This document shows positions 17,386 to 26,154 of a DNA stretch of 64,000 nucleotides, piece by piece. The position numbers and the translations under genes are program-made. Positions within the stretch are counted from its first letter, which is position 1, and every line of letters starts with the position of its first letter. Below the pieces are notes generated by a model that was not told the DNA's origin, did not search any database, and saw only the letters and a list, made by a program, of their open reading frames with translations. This DNA comes from Palsa-1439 sp050015495 (GTDB taxonomy: Bacteria > Verrucomicrobiota > Verrucomicrobiia > Palsa-1439): positions 175,279 through 239,278 of the forward strand of contig JBEKBH010000002.1 in assembly GCA_050015495.1 (NCBI GenBank), read 5' to 3'.

Positions 17386-18399
17386 CTACGCGGCGGGGAC
17401 GAGGCCGTAATTCTTCGCGTGCAATTCGGACAGGCTGGACAATTCCGCGTCCGTCAGGTCCGGTGTGTCCGGGGCCGCCGCGAATTCATGGAGCTGCCGC
17501 TCGTTGTAGATGTTCGGTAACACCGAACCGACACTCGGTTCCGCGAGGATGAACTTGATGGCCGCCTGACCCAGCGTCCGCCCCGTATCCTTCGTCAGGA
17601 ACGCGATCTGGTCCACCTTCTTCAGGCCGTCCACCAGCCACGCCTTGCGCTTGGCGTCATCGGCCACGCGGAAGCTCCGATGGTCGTCCTTGCTGAACGT
17701 CGTAGTCTCGGCATAGGCGCCTTCGAGCAACCCGGAGCAGTGCGGCACGCGCGTAAACACGCTCAAATCGCACTCGCGGGCCACGGGAAAAATCGGCTGG
17801 CCGATCATTTGCTCGAACAAATTATAAATGATCTGCACGTGCGCGCCGCGTTCCCGCAGCGCCGCAATCCCTTCGGCAATTTGCCGGCGGTCGATCGCCG
17901 GCCCCAGCGCGACGCCGAACGCAAGAATCTTGCCGGCTTCCCGCAACTCGCGCAGCGTGGCGAACACCTCGTCGGTGCGGATGGTCTCGATACGCGGGTT
18001 GTGGAGTTGGTAGAAATCGATGCGGTCGGTCTTCAATCGCCGCAAGCTTTGTTCGCATGCCATCCGAATGAAATCCGGCGACCAATTATGGGGCCGCTCG
18101 CGCTGGCCGGGTTGCACGCCGGGGTGATTGTAAAAATCGTAACCGAATTTCGTGGCGATCACGATGTCGTCACGGCGTCCCTCGAATGCCTGGGCCAGTA
18201 CGACCTCGCCCTTGCCGTCACCATAGACGTCGGCCGAGTCGAAGAAATTCACGCCCAGATCGCGGGCCTGCCGCAACAGCCGGACCCCCGTGTCGTAATC
18301 TTCATCCGCGACTCCCCACATTTTGGTTCCGACCGTCCACACGCCGAAACCGACTTCGGAAACGCGGAGATTGGTGCCTTTGAGAATGCGATATTTCAT
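17386..18399 (-). CDS. Aldo/keto reductase
   Basis: 337 aa, the usual length. It shows the family order: GFGVWTVG near the start, the D-x4-Y pair (FFDSADVYGDG), the catalytic lysine in VIATKFGY, the histidine of FYQLHNP, and a C-terminal NADPH-binding part (PSVGSVLPNIYN). It should reduce aldehydes or ketones with NADPH in the cytoplasm. It stands alone on the minus strand, converging on the BACON gene. Confidence 0.9.
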   Translation of the reverse strand: MKYRILKGTNLRVSEVGFGVWTVGTKMWGVADEDYDTGVRLLRQARDLGVNFFDSADVYGDGKGEVVLAQAFEGRRDDIVIATKFGYDFYNHPGVQPGQRERPHNWSPDFIRMACEQSLRRLKTDRIDFYQLHNPRIETIRTDEVFATLRELREAGKILAFGVALGPAIDRRQIAEGIAALRERGAHVQIIYNLFEQMIGQPIFPVARECDLSVFTRVPHCSGLLEGAYAETTTFSKDDHRSFRVADDAKRKAWLVDGLKKVDQIAFLTKDTGRTLGQAAIKFILAEPSVGSVLPNIYNERQLHEFAAAPDTPDLTDAELSSLSELHAKNYGLVPAA

Positions 18400-18527
18400 A
18401 GCGAAGCCCGAGATCTGTCACCGCCTGTTTATAGCCCAGGACAGGAGGGGGCGCAAGCTCGTTGACAATCCCTGCCCGGCTTTCCGATGGACAGGTTGCG
18501 GCGGATGCGCTAAGTAGTTGTCGGGCA

Positions 18528-19115
18528 ATGCAACCGAGCAGCCATATCGCTTTCAAAGAATGGGCGGTCGTTGTGGACGCGTTGGGCCAGGGCGAACAGG
18601 TCCTGATCCTCCGCAAAGGCGGCATTCGCGAACAGCGCGGCGAGTTTCACGTTGACCATCGTGAATTCTGGCTGTTCCCAACGCAATATCACGAGGCCGA
18701 GCGCTCCATCATCCCGTCCAAACGCCCCCGGTTGCGCGACATCGCCGCGGCCGCGCCGAAGGATGCCGTCGACATCGAGTATTACGCGGTCGCCGACGCC
18801 ATCGTCCAGATTACCGGCCCCGAAGCGCTCAAGCGCCTGCAGGGACGACATATTTGGAGCGAGCAAATTCTGCAGGAGCGGTTCCAGTTCGGACGCGAAC
18901 CGGGGTTGCACGCGCTTGTCACGCGCGTCTATCGCCGGCCGGCTCCCGAGAGGTTCGCCCTGCGCGAGTCCTACGGTGGTTGCAAGAGCTGGGTGGAGCT
19001 GGAGGGCGCGTTGTCCACTGAAAGCTTGACGCCCGTGCTCCCAGATGTTGAATATAGCGCGCAGCGCGAAGAAATTCTGGAGATGCTAGCCGATCATGCC
19101 CTTGCTCATTCATAA
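18528..19115 (+). CDS. DUF1802 family protein
   Basis: 195 aa. The N terminus (AFKEWAVVVDALGQGEQVLILRKGGI, shown here only in part), then REFWLFPTQYHE and an internal HIWSEQI, match the DUF1802 pattern as I know it. Family members have no established function. ATG 18528 is chosen because the conserved AFKEWA segment starts eight residues on. The 3' end overlaps the FHA gene by 20 bp, suggesting cotranslation. Confidence 0.75.
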   Translation: MQPSSHIAFKEWAVVVDALGQGEQVLILRKGGIREQRGEFHVDHREFWLFPTQYHEAERSIIPSKRPRLRDIAAAAPKDAVDIEYYAVADAIVQITGPEALKRLQGRHIWSEQILQERFQFGREPGLHALVTRVYRRPAPERFALRESYGGCKSWVELEGALSTESLTPVLPDVEYSAQREEILEMLADHALAHS

Positions 19116-19545
19116 ACGGCCCGATGGCACGGAAAAGACGCTCGAATTCAGCAATAAACCCCTGATCGTCGGTCGTCTGCCCGAGTCGGAAATCTCCGTG
19201 CGCGACTCGTTCATTTCGCGCGTGCACTGCGGATTCACCTTTGCCAACGACCAGTTTTCACTCAAGGATCTTGGCTCGACCAACGGCACGTACCGCAATG
19301 GCGCCCGCGTGTTCGAGTGCGCCCTTTCATCGGGCGACAAAATCCAGGTCGGCAACACGACGCTCGTGTTCGAGATCGACTCGAAGAACCACAACGCGCT
19401 TCTGCGGCAGATTCCGCAGATGGTCGCGCCGCCGCTCACGGTCGGGGGATCGTCACCGCCCCGTCCGGACCTCAAACAAGTGACCGCCCCGGTGAATCCG
19501 CCGGCAGCCCGGCCGCCAGCGTCACCCAGCGTCAAACCCAAGTGA
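19096..19545 (+). CDS. FHA domain protein
   Basis: 149 aa. An FHA phosphothreonine-binding domain fills residues about 5-95, with the hallmark GR-x-P-x-SE (GRLPESEISV), SRVHCGF and LGSTNGTYRNG. A proline/alanine-rich tail follows. FHA domains recognise phosphothreonine on partners of Ser/Thr kinases; no kinase gene is nearby. It overlaps the DUF1802 gene by 20 bp. Confidence 0.85.
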   Translation: MPLLIHKRPDGTEKTLEFSNKPLIVGRLPESEISVRDSFISRVHCGFTFANDQFSLKDLGSTNGTYRNGARVFECALSSGDKIQVGNTTLVFEIDSKNHNALLRQIPQMVAPPLTVGGSSPPRPDLKQVTAPVNPPAARPPASPSVKPK

Positions 19546-19562
19546 CCTTTCCCCGTCGTCCC

Positions 19563-20015
19563 ATGGCCGTGGCGCGACAGCTTCTGCTGCTCCTCTTCCT
19601 CCTTGCCGGGCTGATGTGGTTTGCGTCCGCACCGGCCCGATCGGAAGATTCCACGAACCGGGTCGGGTCAGCCGCGGACCTCGCGCGCGAACAGGCCTGG
19701 CAGCAACGCCAGAAACTGCCGTTCGCCAAAGGGACGCTCACGGACATTGATTTCCAGCGGCATGAACTCCGGCTCAGGACGGCCGATGGCGTGCGGACGT
19801 TCGCCTACACGCCGCGCACGTACATCTTCCGCGACAAAGACAAGGTCACAGTGGACAAATTGAAAACCGGCGAGATCATCGCCCTGCGCTTCACTACCGA
19901 CAACGACGGCGTCAGCACCGTTGTCCGCATCAAAGCCTACGGGACGCCCGCCGCCGCCGCCACGCCACCGGGACCGTCCGCATCCACCAACCAGTTGCCC
20001 AGCACGTCGCCATGA
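19563..20015 (+). CDS. Small exported protein, OB-like (DUF5666-like)
   Basis: 150 aa. The signal peptide is QLLLLLFLLAGLMWFASAPARS. The mature part (about 55-120) runs GTLTDIDFQRHELRLR, YTPRTYIFRDKD and KLKTGEIIALRFT, the repeated-strand pattern of small DUF5666-type beta proteins. The tail is A/P/S-rich. It resembles the product of 25562-25927 in layout. It sits 17 bp after the FHA gene. Function unknown. Confidence 0.55.
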   Translation: MAVARQLLLLLFLLAGLMWFASAPARSEDSTNRVGSAADLAREQAWQQRQKLPFAKGTLTDIDFQRHELRLRTADGVRTFAYTPRTYIFRDKDKVTVDKLKTGEIIALRFTTDNDGVSTVVRIKAYGTPAAAATPPGPSASTNQLPSTSP

Positions 20016-20106
20016 AGAAAGTGCTCGTGCCCCTGGCGCCCGGCTCTGACGATTGACCCGCGTTGCATTTCACGGCCCGCACGATAGAATCCTTCCCGGA
20101 GACTGG

Positions 20107-20895
20107 GTGAAACGGAGAAGCACAACAGCAGTCGCCCTCACGGTCGCCGGCTCCGACAGCGGCGGTGGCGCGGGCATTCAAGCCGACCTGAAGACCTTTC
20201 GCGCGCACGGCGTTTTCGGCACGAGCGCCATCACGTGCATCACGGCGCAGAATCCCGCGCGCGTCAGCGCCGTGCAATCCCTCCAACCGCGCCTCGTGGC
20301 CGAGCAGATGGATCGCATCTTCGAGGCGTTCCCCGTCGGCGGCGCGAAAACCGGTATGTTGTACGATGCGGCGATCATCCAAGCGGTCGCGCACGGATTT
20401 GCCCGTCGCAAATTCGCCAAGTTGGTGGTCGATCCGGTCATGGTGGCCAGCAGCGGGGCGCTGTTGCTCAAGAAAAATGCCGTCACCGCGCTCACATCGA
20501 AACTCTTTCCGCGCGCGGCGGTGGTGACCCCAAACCTTGCCGAGGCGGAAGCGTTGACTGGTGGCGCCATTCGCACACTCGGTGATTTGCGCCGGGCTGC
20601 CCGTGTGCTCGCGGACAAATACAGCGTCCCGTTTCTGGTCAAGGGCGGACACCTGCCCGGGGCGAGCCGCGCCGTGGACGTCCTGTTCGATGGCCGGCGC
20701 GTTTACGAATACCACGCCGCGATGGTGTCAAGGATCAAGACCCACGGCACCGGGTGCGCGTTCTCGGCGGCGATCGCCGCCAATCTGGCGCTGGGTCACG
20801 GTCTCGCCGCGTCCATCGCGCGCGCGAAACGATTTGTGACCGTGGCCATTCGTGACGCCGTGACTGTCGGACGACACCGGGCGCTGAAGATATGA
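20107..20895 (+). CDS. thiD: Hydroxymethylpyrimidine (phosphate) kinase
   Basis: 262 aa. It phosphorylates HMP and HMP-P for thiamine synthesis. Signatures are VAGSDSGGGAGIQADLKT, the VVDPVMVASSGALL segment, TPNLAEAEAL and the anion-hole HGTGCAFSAAIAANLA with its catalytic region near residue 215. GTG 20107 is taken as start because GGAGA precedes it and the fold begins nine residues later. Its stop overlaps the comEC start (ATGA). No other thiamine gene is near. Confidence 0.9.
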   Translation: MKRRSTTAVALTVAGSDSGGGAGIQADLKTFRAHGVFGTSAITCITAQNPARVSAVQSLQPRLVAEQMDRIFEAFPVGGAKTGMLYDAAIIQAVAHGFARRKFAKLVVDPVMVASSGALLLKKNAVTALTSKLFPRAAVVTPNLAEAEALTGGAIRTLGDLRRAARVLADKYSVPFLVKGGHLPGASRAVDVLFDGRRVYEYHAAMVSRIKTHGTGCAFSAAIAANLALGHGLAASIARAKRFVTVAIRDAVTVGRHRALKI

Positions 20896-23315
20896 AACGT
20901 CCACTCGCGGGGCTTGTGGTCACCTACGCCTCGGGGATTTGGATCGGGTCGCTCATTGGTTGGGCGTTGACGCCTTTGCTCGTGGCGTCGGCTGGTTGCC
21001 TGATTCTCTTCCTGTTCTTGCGACGCACGGCGTTGGCCCGGATCGCATTGTTTGCGGCGGTTCTCGTGTTGGGAATGGCCCGGTATCGCCAGGCCACAGC
21101 GATTTCGTCGCCGATCGACATCACGCGGCTGCTCGAACCTCGCGACCAGAGCGTCAATCTGCAAGGCGTCATCGTCACGGACACGGGCGCGCGCGACACG
21201 CCCGCCGGCGAAACCGACTCGGAACGACTGCGTTTTTCCCTCGAACTGCGGGCGGTGCAGCGAAACGGGCAATGGGTTCCCGCGACCGGGACGGTCCTGG
21301 TATTCGTGAGCGACGCGCGCGAGGTCGCGCCGTTGCGGTACGGCGATCTCATCCAGTTTTCGGGAGTGTTGCGCGTGCCGGAGACGGTGCGCAATCCGGG
21401 CGCATTCGATTGGCGCGGGTGGCTGGAGCAACGCGGGATCCATTTCACCGCAACCATCCGCAAAGACGACGCGCTCGACGCGGCCGCCCACGACCAGGGC
21501 AATCCTGTGATCGCCACGTCATTGCGATTGAGCCGGTATCTCGAACGCTCGTTGCGCCTCGGCCTTGAAGACGAACCGAAGCTGGCCGGCGCGCTCGCGG
21601 GCATGGTCATCGGCGAGCGCTCGGAAATTCCGACCGAGACCTACAAGGATTTCCAGCGCACGGGAGTCTTCCACGTGTTTTCCATCAACGGCCTGCACGT
21701 CGGCCTGGTCGCCGGAATCGTGCTGATCGTGTTGCGCGCGGCGCGGATTCCACGACGATGGTGCGCCGTCGCCGCGGTACCGGTGCTGGTTCTGTACGTG
21801 TTCGCCACCGGCGCGCATCCCGGCGCGGTGCGGGCGCTCATCATGGCGTGCGCGTGGTTGATCGGGTGGATGTTGGTGCGTCCCGCCGACACCTTGAACA
21901 GCTTGGGAGCGGCGGCGCTGGTGATTCTCCTGTACGCCCCGACGCAACTGTTCAACAGCGGGTTCCTGCTGTCGTTTTCCGTCGTGCTGGCTATCGTGAG
22001 GCTGACGCCGTCCATCGAAGCGCGGTTGTTGCCGCGGATTGCCACGGACCCGTTTCTGCCCGAGGAATTCGTACCGACCTGGAGAAAGAAACTTGATCGA
22101 CGGCTGCGATGGGTCATCCAACTGCTGAGTTGTTCCGTGGCGGCGTGGCTCGGTCTCGTGCCGTTGATGGCGTTGTATTTCAACCTGTTCACGCCGATCA
22201 GCATCGTTGCCAACCTCATCGTGATCCCGTTGCTCGGGTGCATCATCGCTCTCGGGTTGCTCGCCGCGCTGGCCAACGCCGCGAGCGCATGGCTGGCGTT
22301 GACCCTGAATAACGCGAACAGTCTTTTGATCGCCGCGATGGTCCGCGGCGTGGAATGGCTCGGAGCTGTCCCGTTCGGACACTGGTTCGTCCAGGCGCCG
22401 CCCGTGTGGATCGTGTGGATGTATTACGGGTTCGGCGTGCTGGCGCTGAGCAAGAAGATTTCCGTGCAACGTCGGCGGGTCATCGCGGCCCTGACGGTGT
22501 CGTGCGTGGCCGCGGCGTTGTTCCTGCGCGGCGGGCCGTCGAACGAGGTCGATCTCACCGTGTTGTCGTTGACCGATGGCACGTCGATCTTTGCCCGGGT
22601 GCTCGGCAGCCACCACGACATGTTGATCGACGGCGGCGGAGGCTGGGATGGGATGCACGTCGTGGTCCCGTTCTTGCGGTCGGAAGGCGTGAATCGCCTG
22701 GCCGCGACCGTGCTCACCTGCGGCGACAAGGCCCATGCGGCGGGGTTGACGGTCGTAGTGAGTGAAGTTGGGTCCCGGGAGGCGATCTGGAGCGGAATCC
22801 TTTCGCGCTCGAAGTATTGCGCGGAATGGGTCGACCAGATCAAAGCGCGGGGAATTCCCCTGCGCGCAGTGGAAGCCGGTGACGACCTCAGTTCCGCATC
22901 GAATGTTCATATTCGCGTCTTGAATCCGCTGCCCGGCATGGTCGCGAGCCGCGCCGATGACAACGCGCTGGTGCTGGCCGTCGACTACGGACCGACGCGG
23001 GTGCTGTTGATGTCCGATGCCGGCGAGACGGTCGAGAGACGGATGCTGAAAGAGTTTGGCGGTTTCCACGCCCAGGTTGTGGTGAAGGGACAGAATTCCA
23101 AGGAGTCATCGTGCACGGCGGAATTTCTCGACACGGTGCGTCCCGAAACCGTCGTGCAAATCGTCAATGCCGGCGATAGCCACCGGTATCCCGAACCGGC
23201 GCTGCGCGACCGGCTTGCGGCGCGCGGCATCACCTACCTCCGCACCGACGACGATGGCGCCGTGACGATCCGCTTGACGCCGAACGGGTGCGAGGTGAGG
23301 ACGTTTCTGAAATAG
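20892..23315 (+). CDS. comEC: DNA uptake channel ComEC/Rec2
   Basis: 807 aa. It forms the inner-membrane channel for single-stranded DNA uptake in natural transformation. N-terminal helices and an OB-like domain (about 60-190) precede the Competence domain with FHVFSINGLHVGLVAG, the family signature near residue 258, and about ten transmembrane helices. A C-terminal metallo-beta-lactamase-like domain (about 555-800) follows, with MLIDGGGGWDG; its metal motif is weak (LTCGDKAHAAG where HxHxDH is expected). No other competence gene is visible here. Confidence 0.9.
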   Translation: MKRPLAGLVVTYASGIWIGSLIGWALTPLLVASAGCLILFLFLRRTALARIALFAAVLVLGMARYRQATAISSPIDITRLLEPRDQSVNLQGVIVTDTGARDTPAGETDSERLRFSLELRAVQRNGQWVPATGTVLVFVSDAREVAPLRYGDLIQFSGVLRVPETVRNPGAFDWRGWLEQRGIHFTATIRKDDALDAAAHDQGNPVIATSLRLSRYLERSLRLGLEDEPKLAGALAGMVIGERSEIPTETYKDFQRTGVFHVFSINGLHVGLVAGIVLIVLRAARIPRRWCAVAAVPVLVLYVFATGAHPGAVRALIMACAWLIGWMLVRPADTLNSLGAAALVILLYAPTQLFNSGFLLSFSVVLAIVRLTPSIEARLLPRIATDPFLPEEFVPTWRKKLDRRLRWVIQLLSCSVAAWLGLVPLMALYFNLFTPISIVANLIVIPLLGCIIALGLLAALANAASAWLALTLNNANSLLIAAMVRGVEWLGAVPFGHWFVQAPPVWIVWMYYGFGVLALSKKISVQRRRVIAALTVSCVAAALFLRGGPSNEVDLTVLSLTDGTSIFARVLGSHHDMLIDGGGGWDGMHVVVPFLRSEGVNRLAATVLTCGDKAHAAGLTVVVSEVGSREAIWSGILSRSKYCAEWVDQIKARGIPLRAVEAGDDLSSASNVHIRVLNPLPGMVASRADDNALVLAVDYGPTRVLLMSDAGETVERRMLKEFGGFHAQVVVKGQNSKESSCTAEFLDTVRPETVVQIVNAGDSHRYPEPALRDRLAARGITYLRTDDDGAVTIRLTPNGCEVRTFLK

Positions 23316-23379
23316 ATTTGTTCCCGACGAATCATTCCGGCTTGTCTGACCGGCAGGTGCTCGCCATACTGCGCGGGAT

Positions 23380-24561
23380 ATGATGGTAATCATCAATGGA
23401 CGGGTAATCGCTCCGCACGCCGTGCTGGAGCAACATTGTGTGGTGATCGACGGCGGCAAGATCAAGCAGGTGGCGCCGACGGCGCAGGTGTTGTGGCCGG
23501 AAGACGCGCAGGTGATCGACGCGCAGAACAACTACGTTGCGCCCGGGTTCGTCGACATGCACGTTCACGGCGCGCTGGGCCGCGACACGATGGACGGGAC
23601 GGTCGAAGCGCTGGCGCAGATCGCGAAATTTCACGCGGCTGGCGGCACAACCACGATGACGCCGACGACCACGACGCACTCGACAGAAAAGATCGGCGCG
23701 GCGTTGCAGGCGGTTGCCGACGCGATGGGACACGATTTTGGCGGGGCGCAAATCGTCGGGGCGCACGTCGAGGGGCCGTATATTTCCCGGGAGCGCAACG
23801 GGGCGCAGCCGTCGCAATACATCCGCGACGCGAACCCGGCGGAGTACCTGCCGTGGCTCGACCGTGACGGGTTGGTGACGCAACTGACGCTGGCACCGGA
23901 GGCGAACGGAGCGCTGGAGCTCATCGACGCGCTGCTGGAGCGGGAGATGCTGCCGAGCGGCGGCCATACGGCGGCCAGCTACGAACAGGCGCGCGCGGCG
24001 GTGGACCGCGGCCTGTGTCACGCCACGCATTTGTTCAATTGCATGTCGAGCACGACCAAGTCGGGGCCGTATCGAGCGCCCGGCGCGCTGGAGACGTTTC
24101 TGGCCGACGAGCGGGTCATGGTGGAATTGATCGCGGACGGCAAACATGTGCACCCCGAACTGATGCGGCTGGCGATGCGGGCCAAGGGCGTGGACAAGGT
24201 GTGCCTGATCACCGATGCGACGGCGGGCGCGGGATTGCCCGAGGGCACCGGGTTTTCCGTTGGAGAGACCAGCGCGGTCGTGCGGGACGGCGTGGGGATG
24301 ACCACCGACGGCATGTCACTGGCCGGCAGCGTATCGACGATGGTCCAGATGGTTCGGAACATGGTTGAGCTGGCGGGCGCGACGCTGACCGATGCGGTAC
24401 GGATGGCGAGCCTGAACCCCGCGCGCGCGCTGGGCATGGGCGGCCGCAAAGGCAGCATCGAACCACGCAAAGACGCGGACATGGTGATTTTCACGGACAA
24501 GTTCGACGTGTTGAAGACGGTGATTGGCGGACGCGTGGAATACGCAGCCAAACCGGAATGA
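23380..24561 (+). CDS. nagA: N-acetylglucosamine-6-phosphate deacetylase
   Basis: 393 aa. It removes acetate from GlcNAc-6-P, returning amino sugars to glycolysis or wall synthesis. The metal-binding DMHVHGALG, the HVEGPYISRERNGAQP segment, SGGHTAASYEQ, CHATHLFNCM, and the catalytic aspartate region LITDATAGAG follow in family order. A second ATG directly follows the first. It may supply amino sugars for the UDP-GlcNAc used by WecB. Confidence 0.9.
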   Translation: MMVIINGRVIAPHAVLEQHCVVIDGGKIKQVAPTAQVLWPEDAQVIDAQNNYVAPGFVDMHVHGALGRDTMDGTVEALAQIAKFHAAGGTTTMTPTTTTHSTEKIGAALQAVADAMGHDFGGAQIVGAHVEGPYISRERNGAQPSQYIRDANPAEYLPWLDRDGLVTQLTLAPEANGALELIDALLEREMLPSGGHTAASYEQARAAVDRGLCHATHLFNCMSSTTKSGPYRAPGALETFLADERVMVELIADGKHVHPELMRLAMRAKGVDKVCLITDATAGAGLPEGTGFSVGETSAVVRDGVGMTTDGMSLAGSVSTMVQMVRNMVELAGATLTDAVRMASLNPARALGMGGRKGSIEPRKDADMVIFTDKFDVLKTVIGGRVEYAAKPE

Positions 24562-24574
24562 AGGTGACGATTCG

Positions 24575-25471
24575 ATGATTGTAATTACCGGGGCCACGGG
24601 CTTCGTTGGCGAAGAAGTCGTCAAGCAGGCGCGCGCGGCGGGTTATCCCGTCCGCGCCATCGTGCGCGAGCCGCAACGGGCCCAATGGTTGGCGGAGCGA
24701 TACGGCGTGGAATTATTTCACGGCAACGTATTGTATGCGCCGTCCATCGAAGGCGCGATGAAGGACGCGAACTGCGTCATTCATCTGGTGGGCATCATCC
24801 ACGAATGGAAAGAGAACACGTTCGAGCGGGTGCACGCGCAGGCGACCCGGTACGTGATCGATGAAGCGAAGAAGGCGGGGGTGAGACGGCTCGTGCACAT
24901 GAGCGCGCTGGGCACGCGCGAGAACGCGCGGAGCCGTTATCACCAGACCAAATGGGCCGGGGAAGAAGCCGTGCGCAAAGGCGGCTTGGCTTGGACGATT
25001 TTCCGCCCGTCGTTCATTTACGGCCCGAGGGACAAGGGGATCAACACGCTGGCGCAGATCGTGCGGCGGCTGCCGTTCATCCCGGTGTTGGGGAGCGGCA
25101 ACACCAAAATCCAGCCCATTTCGGTGGAGAACGTCGCGAAAGCGTTTGTCGGGGCGGTGCGGAACGATGAGAGCGTTGGCAAGACCTACGACCTGTGCGG
25201 GCCGGGGGCGTTCACATGGAACGACCTATATGACAAGCTGCAGGAGATCCTCGGTACGCGGAAGAAGAAGGTCCACCTGCCATTGCCGATCGCGCGGGTG
25301 CAGGCCGCGGTCTTCGAGACGTTTCTCGCGAATCCGCCCTTCACGCGCGATCAACTTCTGATGTTGCAGGAAGACAACGTGGGCGATCCCAAGCCGGCGG
25401 AGCGCGAATTTGTGCTGCCACAGCCGAAATTCGAGGAGGGCGTGGCGCGGTACCTCAACCGCGACGCGTGA
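24575..25471 (+). CDS. NAD(P)-binding reductase, complex-I NDUFA9-like subgroup
   Basis: 298 aa. It is an atypical short-chain reductase with a GATGFVG nucleotide motif at the start, FHGNVLY, HLVGIIHE, an M-S-A-L-G-T segment and YHQTKWAGEEAV giving the YxxxK pair. This order is typical of the NDUFA9/ycf39-like group, some of which act in quinone or lipid chemistry or as assembly factors. ATG 24575 is chosen because the nucleotide motif starts six residues later and AAGGTGA precedes it. It follows nagA by 13 bp. Confidence 0.8.
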   Translation: MIVITGATGFVGEEVVKQARAAGYPVRAIVREPQRAQWLAERYGVELFHGNVLYAPSIEGAMKDANCVIHLVGIIHEWKENTFERVHAQATRYVIDEAKKAGVRRLVHMSALGTRENARSRYHQTKWAGEEAVRKGGLAWTIFRPSFIYGPRDKGINTLAQIVRRLPFIPVLGSGNTKIQPISVENVAKAFVGAVRNDESVGKTYDLCGPGAFTWNDLYDKLQEILGTRKKKVHLPLPIARVQAAVFETFLANPPFTRDQLLMLQEDNVGDPKPAEREFVLPQPKFEEGVARYLNRDA

Positions 25472-25480
25472 GGAAACGAA

Positions 25481-25509
25481 AACAGGGAATCCATGGTGGA
25501 TTCCCTGTT
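25481..25509. terminator. 13-bp perfect hairpin between convergent genes
   Basis: Arms AACAGGGAATCCA (25481-25493) and TGGATTCCCTGTT (25497-25509) with a three-base loop. Read on the minus strand it is followed by a T-rich tail (TTCGTTTCCT), so it can end the gene at 25562. On the plus strand no T-run follows, but the hairpin may still act for the upstream gene. Confidence 0.6.
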
Positions 25510-25561
25510 GAAATGCCGCGACCGAATTGGTCGCAACGAATCGGTCTGTTAGCTGGCTTCC

Positions 25562-25927
25562 TTACTTCGCCGATGCGGGCGGGCCGATCTTGTGCGCGGT
25601 CAAAACGCCGCCTTCGTCTTCGGTATACGACACGGTGACTTTGTCGCCGACCTTGATATCCGCGAGGGCCGCGTCCTTCTTGTCGGCGGTGCTGTACTTG
25701 GTCTTTTCGCCGATCTTGAAGGTCTTGCTGTCCGCTCCTGCCTTCTTGACGATGACGGTGCCGGCCTTTGCGTCAATCGCCGTGACCTCACCCGTGAATT
25801 GGTGCCGTTTCATCTTGGGGGGCGGCGCGTTTGTGGAAGTGTCTTGTGCCCGAACCGGTTCCGTGAACGACAGCGCGAGCGCGGCAATACCCAAAGCCAT
25901 GGCTGCGCGTAGTAGACGTTTGCTCAT
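25562..25927 (-). CDS. Small exported protein, OB-like (DUF5666-like)
   Basis: 121 aa with a clear signal peptide (residues 1-27, cut after VRA). The mature part is FTGEVTAIDAKAGTVIVKK, then KTKYSTADKKDAALADIKVG and DKVTVSYTED: short strands typical of small DUF5666-type beta-barrel proteins. It is lysine-rich. RBS GGAGG lies before the ATG, and a promoter-like pair upstream at 25988-26016. Layout is like the protein at 19563. Function unknown. Confidence 0.65.
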   Translation of the reverse strand: MSKRLLRAAMALGIAALALSFTEPVRAQDTSTNAPPPKMKRHQFTGEVTAIDAKAGTVIVKKAGADSKTFKIGEKTKYSTADKKDAALADIKVGDKVTVSYTEDEGGVLTAHKIGPPASAK

Positions 25928-25987
25928 CTTTCTCCTCCTCTTTTGTTATGCAGGTTAACGACTAATCCGTCGATAGCTCTCGGTTGG

Positions 25988-26016
25988 TCTTTAGAGCAAA
26001 TCATATGGGCCGTCAA
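25988..26016 (-). promoter_or_regulatory. Sigma70-type promoter for the small exported protein
   Basis: On the minus strand TTGACG (26016-26011), 17 bases, TAAAGA (25993-25988). Confidence 0.5.
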
Positions 26017-26154
26017 GCCCGAATCATGAGCATCAGGCGGCACGGGCTTTTTGCTTGATTCACCGGGTTTTAGGGTTCAATCTCAGGCAGCCTCGCCCCG
26101 GCGAGTCAGGCGGAGTTTTACGACCGAAACCAGTTTTTGACGGAGATTCTCCAC

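Noticed and set aside
20892..25471. Competence or amino-sugar operon
   Set aside because: ComEC, NagA and the reductase are adjacent but functionally unrelated, and spacing after ComEC (64 bp) does not demand cotranscription.
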